DNA of 64,000 nucleotides from NCBI GenBank assembly GCA_039975755.1, contig JBDWGM010000008.1, positions 1 through 64,000 of the forward strand, read 5' to 3'. This document shows, in pieces, positions 57,959 through 64,000 of this stretch; position 1 is the stretch's first letter; every line of letters begins with the position of its first letter. Below the pieces are notes generated by a model that ran no database searches, was not told the DNA's origin, and saw only the letters and a list, made by a program, of their open reading frames with translations. The DNA comes from JABSSA01 sp039975755 (GTDB taxonomy: Bacteria > Pseudomonadota > Alphaproteobacteria > Rhodobacterales > Rhodobacteraceae). The position numbers were made by a program, and so were the translations under genes.

Positions 57959-59968
57959 TCAGGCTTTGGGGCGCTTTGGGCGCGCGTTGCCGCCTTGTTT
58001 GGATGCACCTTTGGACATGGCTGCGCGGGCACGGTTTTTCTTGCTGGATGCTTTGCCAACTGGGGGCTGCGGGCCTTTGTTGGACTTTGTCCGCGGTTTG
58101 CGCGGCGTCACTGCGCCATCTGGTTGACGCGGTGAAGACCCGTCAGATCCGTGCCGTTTGCCGCCGCTCTCAGATGCATCACGCCTTGCCTGTGGCTTGG
58201 CTGGACGGTCTTGTGGTTTGGGTTTCTTTTTGCGCGGCGTGGGATCGTCGTTCCAATCAATCGGTTCATTGGATTTACGCGCAGGCCGTTCACTTGAGTC
58301 AGATTTCCCGCGACGGGCTGGCTTGGGTGAGGTCTTGCGATCCGAACGATCCGGGCGGTCCGATCGATCCGGGCGCGCGGGTCGGGTAGATCCCGTAATG
58401 ACGGGCGCCTTATCCAATTGCTTTAGAACCGCATTTTCTTCGACCGTCATCTTAGGCCCAATGGCCGCAAGAAACGCGGGGACGCTGGATTCTCGAATCT
58501 GGACAAAGGATTCTTCTTCTTGGATGCGGATCGCCCCAATATCGTCTTTGGTCAAATTTGAAGCTTTGCACAGCATCGGCAAAAGGCGACGTGGCTCTGC
58601 ATCTGCTTTGCGTCCCCCAGACACAGAGAACCAAATGCTTGGTCCAAATTCCGCACGCGGCGCCGGTTTTGCGTCGACGTCGGACAACTCTTCTGGGGCC
58701 GAACGGACCGAGCGATAAAGGCGCAGATAGGCCAACGCGACCTGTTCAGGTTCAAAGGTGCTTAGCAGTTTGCCAACAGTGTCTTCTTCGTTCTCGGCTT
58801 TTGCGATCTGCCAACTTGGGTCGGCGAACATGCGTTCTTCTTCGCGTGCATTGACCTCGCCCGCAGATGGCGCATTGCCCCATTCCGCCTTCAGTTTGGC
58901 CATACCCAAAATGCGTTCCGCTTTTTTGCGGGACTTCTTGGTGACGATCAGTGCGCTGACACCTTTGCGCCCAGCGCGACCCGTACGCCCCGAGCGGTGC
59001 AACAGCGTTTCGTGATTTGATGGCAATTCCGCATGCACAACCAGATCAAGGTTCGGCAAATCAATCCCGCGCGCCGCAACGTCCGTGGCCACACATACTT
59101 GGGCGCGCCCATCACGCATCGCTTGCAGCGCGTGTGTGCGTTCGGATTGAGACAGTTCGCCGGACAGGGCAACCACCTGGAATCCACGATTGGACAATCT
59201 GGTTGTTAGTCTGTTCACCATCGCCCGCGTATTGCCGAACACGATGGCATTGGGAGCTTTGTAGTACAAAAGCGCATTGATCACTGCATTTTCAGTGTCG
59301 CGTTCCGCGACCATCATTGCGCGGTATTCAATATCGGCGTGCTGTGATTTTTCAGACTTGGTGACAACGCGGACAGCGTCTTTTTGATAGCTTTCGGCCA
59401 GTTTGGCGATCGATTTCGGCACCGTGGCCGAAAACATCAGGGTCTGGCGATCATCCGGGGATTCACCCAGAATAAATTCGAGGTCTTCGCGAAATCCAAG
59501 ATCAAGCATCTCGTCGGCTTCGTCCAAAACAACGGAGCGCAAACTGGTCAAATCGATGGATCCGCGCATGATATGGTCACGCAAGCGGCCGGGCGTTGCG
59601 ACCACAATATGCGCACCGCGTCCCAGCGACCGGCGTTCATCACGCATGTCCATCCCACCCACGCAAGACGCAACAACTGCACCGGCTTTGGCAAACAACC
59701 AACTGAGTTCGCGTTTGACCTGCAACGCCAATTCACGGGTTGGGGCAATGATCAAAGCCAGTGGCGCACCCGCAGAATTGAACCGTTCTGCATCCTCCAA
59801 GATCGTCGGAGCAATGGCCAAACCAAACCCCAAGGTCTTACCGGACCCGGTTTGCGCGGAAACCAAAAGGTCACACCCGTTCAGTTCGGTGTCCAATACG
59901 GCAGTCTGCACAGGCGTTAAGGTGGTGTAACCACGGTCATCGAGTGCGTCACGGAGAGCTTGTTTCAA
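57959..59968 (-). CDS. DEAD-box RNA helicase, DbpA-like, with long basic tail
   Basis: The 669-residue protein has the full DEAD-box core: VSAQTGSGKTLGFG, PTRELALQV, VATPGRLRDHI, VLDEADEMLDLGF, MFSATVPKS and the HRSGRTGRAGRKG motif. After residue 370 it carries a linker and a DbpA-like RNA-binding region (residues about 440-520; RRLLPMLCKASNLTKDDIGA and RESSVPAFLAAI), then about 140 residues of basic, disordered tail with repeated RPDRSDRPDRSDR and KPKR blocks. It probably assembles or remodels ribosomal RNA, possibly in the cold. The tail is unusually long. Confidence 0.9.
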   Translation of the reverse strand: MKQALRDALDDRGYTTLTPVQTAVLDTELNGCDLLVSAQTGSGKTLGFGLAIAPTILEDAERFNSAGAPLALIIAPTRELALQVKRELSWLFAKAGAVVASCVGGMDMRDERRSLGRGAHIVVATPGRLRDHIMRGSIDLTSLRSVVLDEADEMLDLGFREDLEFILGESPDDRQTLMFSATVPKSIAKLAESYQKDAVRVVTKSEKSQHADIEYRAMMVAERDTENAVINALLYYKAPNAIVFGNTRAMVNRLTTRLSNRGFQVVALSGELSQSERTHALQAMRDGRAQVCVATDVAARGIDLPNLDLVVHAELPSNHETLLHRSGRTGRAGRKGVSALIVTKKSRKKAERILGMAKLKAEWGNAPSAGEVNAREEERMFADPSWQIAKAENEEDTVGKLLSTFEPEQVALAYLRLYRSVRSAPEELSDVDAKPAPRAEFGPSIWFSVSGGRKADAEPRRLLPMLCKASNLTKDDIGAIRIQEEESFVQIRESSVPAFLAAIGPKMTVEENAVLKQLDKAPVITGSTRPARPDRSDRPDRSDRKTSPKPARRGKSDSSERPARKSNEPIDWNDDPTPRKKKPKPQDRPAKPQARRDASESGGKRHGSDGSSPRQPDGAVTPRKPRTKSNKGPQPPVGKASSKKNRARAAMSKGASKQGGNARPKRPKA

Positions 59969-60365
59969 CAGATCATCTTTTTGCTAGGGTTCTCGTCGCT
60001 TACGCGTGGTCCAAGACTTCATTTTGGCGAGTTTCTCAGAAAGCGGCAAACGACAACAAGCGGCGTCGTTAAAACACTTGGCGACGAATGTACAGGTTCA
60101 GTAGGCTTGGTTGGCTTGCGTTACGCACATTTCTGATAAACGTTCTTTGCAAGGGTCCAATCAAAACCCGCCTATTTCTGACGATATCAGATCGAAAACT
60201 GGGACATTCGCTACAATCGATTGCATGATACTGTAATCTTCTGCCTCTTAAGCTAGTGCATGATGCAAAACAGGCAGTGAAAACGTTGTGAATGCCAAAT
60301 TAACCAGTTGTAGCCACCCGTCGGAAGGGTTTTAAGACGACAATCAACTGAGAAAGGCGACCACG
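59969..60365. other. Divergent gap between helicase and psd
   Basis: No gene is recognisable. The gap should contain promoters for both flanking genes; near 60340-60362 the run GAGAAAGGCGACC is a good ribosome site for psd. Confidence 0.5.
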
Positions 60366-61058
60366 ATGAGGATGCGAGACACGTTTCTCAAGCCCATGCA
60401 CCCGGAAGGCCGTCGGTTTGTCGCAATATTTGCCGCGATAACGATAGTGTTGTTTCTTGTTTCGACATTTCTAGGATGGATCGGCGTTGGCCTGACGGTT
60501 TGGTGTTACTACTTTTTCCGCGACCCCAAACGCGTCACCCCCGTGCAGGATGGTTTGATCATCAGTCCCGCTGATGGCGTTGTTTCCTTGATCGAAAAAG
60601 CCGTCCCACCAGCGGAATTGGGCATGTCGGATCAGGGCCTTACACGGGTCAGCGTTTTCATGAGTGTTTTCAACTGCCATGTGAACCGCGCGCCGATCGG
60701 TGGTAAAATCGTGTCGATCGCTTACCGTCCGGGGAAGTTCTTCAATGCATCGCTGGACAAAGCCAGTTCTGACAACGAACGCAACAGCCTGTGCATTGAA
60801 ATGGAAGATGGTCGCCAAATAGCGGTTGTGCAAATCGCTGGTCTTGTTGCCCGGCGCATTGTTTGTTTCTCTTCTGAAGGGGATGATATTCAAACTGGTG
60901 AACGATTTGGTCTCATCCGGTTTGGGTCTAGGCTGGACGTTTACCTGCCCGAAGGTGTGCAGCCGCAGGTGTGTCTGGGTCAGACAATGATCGCCGGTGA
61001 AACCATGATAGCCAATCTGACATCCACCAAAGATGCGCAACGCGCGCGTACAGATTGA
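60366..61058 (+). CDS. psd: Phosphatidylserine decarboxylase proenzyme
   Basis: Psd converts phosphatidylserine to phosphatidylethanolamine. The 230-residue protein is the short archaeal/alphaproteobacterial type with a membrane segment (IFAAITIVLFLVSTFLGWIG). The cleavage site that makes the pyruvoyl cofactor is the Gly-Ser in RFGSRLDVYLP; ISPADGVVSLIEKA, FMSVFNCHVNRAPIGG and FFNASLDKASSDNERN are further landmarks. It is three bases from pssA on the same strand, its normal partner. Two ATGs lie near the start; the first is preferred. Confidence 0.94.
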   Translation: MRMRDTFLKPMHPEGRRFVAIFAAITIVLFLVSTFLGWIGVGLTVWCYYFFRDPKRVTPVQDGLIISPADGVVSLIEKAVPPAELGMSDQGLTRVSVFMSVFNCHVNRAPIGGKIVSIAYRPGKFFNASLDKASSDNERNSLCIEMEDGRQIAVVQIAGLVARRIVCFSSEGDDIQTGERFGLIRFGSRLDVYLPEGVQPQVCLGQTMIAGETMIANLTSTKDAQRARTD

Positions 61059-61061
61059 TAG

Positions 61062-61796
61062 ATGCGCAAGCCGTCACACGATAAGTCACAACGCCTGCCG
61101 CTGATCCATTTGCTGCCGAACCTACTGACGGTGACGGCAATTTGCGCAGGCATGACCGCCATCCGGTTTGCTTATCAAGGCGACATTGAAATCGCGGTTC
61201 AGTTGGTTCTTGTTGCTGGATTTCTGGATGGGCTGGATGGGCGATTGGCGCGTCTGTTGAACAGCCAAAGCTTGGTTGGTGCAGAATTGGATTCACTGGC
61301 CGATTTTTTGAACTTTGGGGTCGCACCCGGTTTGATCATTCACGCGTGGGCTTTGCAGGATTTCACCAGAGCCGGTTGGATCGCTGTTTTGGGATACTCC
61401 ATTTGCTGTGTTCTGCGCTTGGCGCGTTTCAACGTCAGCAATGACGCGGACGAAGTCGGCGACAGTTTTTTAGGCGTCCCTTCGCCCGCTGGGGCGGGCC
61501 TTGTCATGGTGCCCATGTATATCGCCTTTTTGAAACCGGATTGGCCCGTTTTGCCGCCTGCTTTCATCTCTGGATATATGCTGTTCATTGGGCTTTTGAT
61601 GATCAGTCATTTCCCAACATTTTCATTCAAGTCCGTGTCCGTTCCGCGTGCGAAAATCCGGTTTATGATGCTGGGTATCGTTCTGATGGTTGTCGCGCTT
61701 CTGACCTATTTGTGGGTCACGCTCTTGCTGCTGTCTTTTGTATACACGCTTGGTCTCATCTGGTCGGGATGGACGGCCCTGAAGGCAAAACCCTAA
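61062..61796 (+). CDS. pssA: CDP-diacylglycerol-serine O-phosphatidyltransferase
   Basis: PssA makes phosphatidylserine from CDP-diacylglycerol and serine, feeding Psd. The 244-residue membrane protein has the CDP-alcohol phosphotransferase motif D-G-x2-A-R-x8-G-x3-D-x3-D in DGLDGRLARLLNS and GAELDSLADFLNFG and about seven hydrophobic segments. It starts directly after the psd stop, forming the operon psd-pssA. Confidence 0.93.
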   Translation: MRKPSHDKSQRLPLIHLLPNLLTVTAICAGMTAIRFAYQGDIEIAVQLVLVAGFLDGLDGRLARLLNSQSLVGAELDSLADFLNFGVAPGLIIHAWALQDFTRAGWIAVLGYSICCVLRLARFNVSNDADEVGDSFLGVPSPAGAGLVMVPMYIAFLKPDWPVLPPAFISGYMLFIGLLMISHFPTFSFKSVSVPRAKIRFMMLGIVLMVVALLTYLWVTLLLLSFVYTLGLIWSGWTALKAKP

Positions 61797-61831
61797 AGAC
61801 ACCGCTTGTTGCGTAAAGCCCCTGCCCCATT

Positions 61832-63148
61832 TTAACTGATAAAATGAAGAGTATCGAAAGTGCCGCGCAATGCGGCGGTTTCGGGTGCGATGGCTTCTGG
61901 ATCGTTGCGCGACAATGCACTGGAGATCAGCTTGGCAATGTCTGCCGCGTTTTTGGCCGTCACCCCCCAACGCACCAATTCTGGCGTCCCGATACGCAGC
62001 CCGTTCATGTCCCCCGGCACTTCGTCTATGGGCAAACCAATCCCACAGGCCAAAAAGCCAGCCTTTCGCAGTGTTTTTGAAGCGGCTTGCCCGCCGCCAA
62101 ACGGCGCGGCCTTTACGGCGAATTGATGTGAATTGGTGAACCCGTCTGCCCCCCGGAACACGTCGATGCCTGCGCTGTCGAACGCGTCGGCCAAGGCCTG
62201 CGCTGTGCGGATCATTTCAGCGCCGTATGCCACCCCATGATCGCGCCAATCCAACATCGTGACCGCCAGCGCTGCAGATTTGGCCGCGTCAAAATTTGCC
62301 GTCATACCCGGGAACGCAATGGCATCCAGACGTTCGACAATTGCGGCATCGTCAGACACGATCAAACCACCCGCCGGACCGCCCAGGCTTTTGTACGTGC
62401 TCATCGTCATGAAATGCGCCCCCGCCTTAAGCGGATTGGTCCACGCGCGTCCCGCAATGATCCCGCATTGATGTGCTGCATCGAACATCACCTTCGCACC
62501 AACACGATCCGCAATGTCGCGTGTTTGGGCAACCGGGTGTTCGAACAGGTTCAAACTGCCACCAACCGTAATCAGCTTGGGCCTTGTTTCCCGCGCAAGG
62601 CGGTCCAACCCATCAATGTCAATCGTATAGCCATCTACGTTCACTAGCGCATGCACGATGTTCAGCCCAAACAGCCCCGCACACCCCGCCATGTGATGTG
62701 TAACGTGCCCGCCAATGCTGGCCGGGGGTACAATGATTGTATCGCCCGGTGCGCAAGTCGCCATAAACCCATAGAGGTTTGCAATCGCGCCTGAAGGCAC
62801 TCGGATTTCCGCGAATTTAGCATCGAATACTTCCGCGCAAAGGGCCGCACAGATCACTTCGATCTCTTCAATGGCTTCCAAACCCATCTCGTATTTATCA
62901 CCCGGATACCCCAAGGACGGGCGCGATCCGATGCCCGATGACAAAAACGCCTCGGCGCGGGGATTCATCACGTTTGTCGCTGGGTTCAGATTGAAACAAT
63001 CCCGTTCGTGTATCTGGCGGTTATCCTGCGCCAAAGCGTCAAGGCGCGCCATCACTTTATCCGAATTTTGCACCGCTGTTTCACCAGCGATCCTTTGAAC
63101 CAATGCTTCGCAATCCGCAGGAACCCAATCTCGATGTGCCAATGCCAT
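61832..63148 (-). CDS. Serine hydroxymethyltransferase-like protein, divergent
   Basis: The 438-residue PLP enzyme has the SHMT fold: FNLNPATNVMNPRAEAFLSS, RPSLGYPGDKYEMGLEAIEE, RVPSGAIANLYGFMATCAPG, FDAAHQCGIIAG and the lysine stretch TMSTYKSLGGPAGGLIV. The residue before the lysine, normally His in SHMT (THKT), is Tyr here, and the sequence is diverged from housekeeping GlyA. Candidates are alpha-methylserine hydroxymethyltransferase, a related aldolase or another beta-hydroxy amino acid lyase. The ATG giving MALAHRDWVP is chosen; 27 extra residues upstream lack family resemblance and overlap a structured leader. Confidence 0.82.
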   Translation of the reverse strand: MALAHRDWVPADCEALVQRIAGETAVQNSDKVMARLDALAQDNRQIHERDCFNLNPATNVMNPRAEAFLSSGIGSRPSLGYPGDKYEMGLEAIEEIEVICAALCAEVFDAKFAEIRVPSGAIANLYGFMATCAPGDTIIVPPASIGGHVTHHMAGCAGLFGLNIVHALVNVDGYTIDIDGLDRLARETRPKLITVGGSLNLFEHPVAQTRDIADRVGAKVMFDAAHQCGIIAGRAWTNPLKAGAHFMTMSTYKSLGGPAGGLIVSDDAAIVERLDAIAFPGMTANFDAAKSAALAVTMLDWRDHGVAYGAEMIRTAQALADAFDSAGIDVFRGADGFTNSHQFAVKAAPFGGGQAASKTLRKAGFLACGIGLPIDEVPGDMNGLRIGTPELVRWGVTAKNAADIAKLISSALSRNDPEAIAPETAALRGTFDTLHFIS

Positions 63149-63171
63149 AAACGCTGTCCTCTGTCGTTCGA

Positions 63172-63243
63172 GTTGACGAAAAAAGTGGTGAATGCGCAAA
63201 CCTATTTTGCTTTGGAATTGCGGTTTCACCCTTGCTCGTCAAC
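63172..63243 (-). ncRNA. Candidate structured leader before the SHMT-like gene
   Basis: On the minus strand three nested helices can form: GTTGACGA/TCGTCAAC outer (8 bp), GGTGAA/TTCACC (6 bp) and CGCAA/TTGCG inner (5 bp), within 72 bases, ending 23 bases before the ATG. No match to glycine, SAM or tetrahydrofolate riboswitch consensus was seen by eye. The stem may be a novel leader regulator or chance. Confidence 0.4.
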
Positions 63244-63253
63244 GATCCACTTC

Positions 63254-63277
63254 GAAACGCTTTTTCTATAACGTTTC
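63254..63277. promoter_or_regulatory. Palindrome GAAACG-N12-CGTTTC, candidate operator
   Basis: The site lies between the SHMT-like gene and the GST gene. Read on the minus strand its left part GAAACGTTATA is identical to eleven bases of the candidate Zur box before zur, which raises the possibility of zinc-dependent or related control; it may also be coincidence. Confidence 0.35.
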
Positions 63278-63384
63278 AAAAACCAGGCTTCGCGCCCTTT
63301 GCCTTTATGGGTTCAACGCCTACCATCGCAGCGGGTTTACCGGTTTGGGTCGACGGGCTTAATGCAAAACACAAAGGTGCGGAT

Positions 63385-64000
63385 ATGTTGAAACTATACT
63401 ATTCCAAGGGCTCATCCGCGTTGGCTGCGCATATCCTATTGGAAGAAACGAACGCGCCCTATGAAACCCAAGAAGTGTCGATTGCCAGAGGCGAACATCT
63501 ATCGTCCGAATTTTCGATATTGTCGCCCAAGCGCCGATTGCCTTTGCTGCAAACGCCTGATGGTCTCCTGACAGAAAACCCAGCGATCTTGGAATATATC
63601 GCGGCCACGCATCCCGATTGCGGCTTACTGCCGTCCGGTGCTTTTGCCCAAGCGCAGGCCCGATCCTTGGCCGCCTATCTTTGTTCAACGGTCCATGTTG
63701 CCTTTGCACATAACAAACGGGGGGCAAGGTGGTCTGATGATGGCGCGGCGATTGAGACGATGCAGGCCAAAGTACCCGACAATCTGAGCGCTGCCGCGCA
63801 TTATCTGGAATCTCAATTTCCAAACGGCACATGGGCATTGGGCGATCAATACAGCTTTTGCGATCCCTATCTGTTTTTGCTGTCCAAATGGATGCAACCC
63901 TTCGACCTGACGCTCGCGTCCTTCCCCAAACTTGCGGCCCATCATGCCGCAATGCGCGCGCGTCCCGCAGCGCAAACAGCCATGGCCGCGCATGGGTTGG
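63385..64000 (+). CDS. Glutathione S-transferase family protein, 3' end outside window
   Basis: The frame is open to the window end (205 codons). It starts MLKLYYSKGSSALAAHIL and has the thioredoxin-like N-domain landmarks RRLPLLQTPDGLLTENPAIL (cis-proline P-L and E-N/S glutathione-binding pair) and the C-domain GTWALGDQYSFCDPYLFL, typical of GSTs. The catalytic serine or tyrosine candidate is Tyr/Ser near YYSKGS. AAAGG precedes the ATG. Function is detoxification or an isomerase-type reaction; substrate is unknown. It is divergent from the SHMT-like gene. Confidence 0.85.
   Translation, partial: MLKLYYSKGSSALAAHILLEETNAPYETQEVSIARGEHLSSEFSILSPKRRLPLLQTPDGLLTENPAILEYIAATHPDCGLLPSGAFAQAQARSLAAYLCSTVHVAFAHNKRGARWSDDGAAIETMQAKVPDNLSAAAHYLESQFPNGTWALGDQYSFCDPYLFLLSKWMQPFDLTLASFPKLAAHHAAMRARPAAQTAMAAHGL

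Noticed and set aside
63172..63243. Glycine riboswitch before the SHMT-like gene
   Set aside because: An ACAGAGG sequence occurs nearer the start, but the conserved glycine aptamer core was not found; only a generic structured leader can be claimed.

Overview
The window reads as the chromosome of a marine alphaproteobacterium of the Roseobacter group (Rhodobacterales). The evidence is the gene families present (UPF0262, DUF2948, DUF1185, NNPPE-type and short NfeD proteins), two TRAP-type solute-binding systems, a DctP-first TRAP operon, a zur-znuCB/znuA locus, psd-pssA, a flavocytochrome c sulfide dehydrogenase pair, and GTAG-headed REP palindromes. Species cannot be fixed from sequence alone. 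Most genes are moderately GC-rich. The clear AT-rich exceptions are the ATPase at 649-1890, the ankyrin protein at 26832-27380 and the orphan at 51478-51981.

Layout. 0-5.2 kb: a REP-associated tyrosine transposase inside its own REP palindromes, an AT-rich lone ATPase, lepA, and a divergent NNPPE-type protein. 5.3-9 kb: small lipoprotein, SPFH/NfeD pair, exported metallo-beta-lactamase-fold hydrolase, acetyltransferase. 9.2-26.6 kb: the housekeeping series murA-DUF2948-hisD-UPF0262-LMW phosphatase, normally contiguous in relatives as I recall, is split here by about 13 kb of catabolic genes: amidase, redoxin, a DctPQM TRAP transporter with a divergent FadR-type regulator, a GlcG/HbpS-like protein, a beta-hydroxyacid dehydrogenase, UPF0280, two tandem DUF1185 proteins, a MarR regulator and an enamidase-like amidohydrolase. 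26.8-32.8 kb: accessory block around tRNA-Thr(GGT) with two ankyrin proteins, an orphan, a polysaccharide pyruvyl transferase and an acyl-carrier-protein/FGE-fold fusion. 32.8-36.2 kb: zinc uptake and its Zur repressor. 36.2-43.6 kb: two Tat-exported TRAP-like binding proteins with no permease plus a PstS-like/OmpA fusion, then a three-gene periplasmic redox operon (dihaem cytochrome c, cupredoxin-like protein, MauG/CcpA-like dihaem peroxidase). 44.6-51.2 kb: BMP-type nucleoside ABC transporter with a cytosine-deaminase-like amidohydrolase and a DUF1045 protein. 52-64 kb: ketopantoate-reductase-like protein and acyl-CoA/oxalyl-CoA ligase, RTX protein, fccAB, DbpA-like helicase, psd-pssA, a divergent SHMT, and a GST truncated by the window end.

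The most unusual items are the ACP-FGE fusion next to a pyruvyl transferase; the locus that pairs an enamidase homologue with a beta-hydroxyacid dehydrogenase, two consecutive reaction types of anaerobic nicotinate breakdown, together with uncharacterised DUF1185 and UPF0280 genes; the permease-less binding-protein operon with a peptidoglycan-anchoring fusion; and the MauG-like/cupredoxin-like operon. All functional links between genes are inferences from gene order. No homology search was run.
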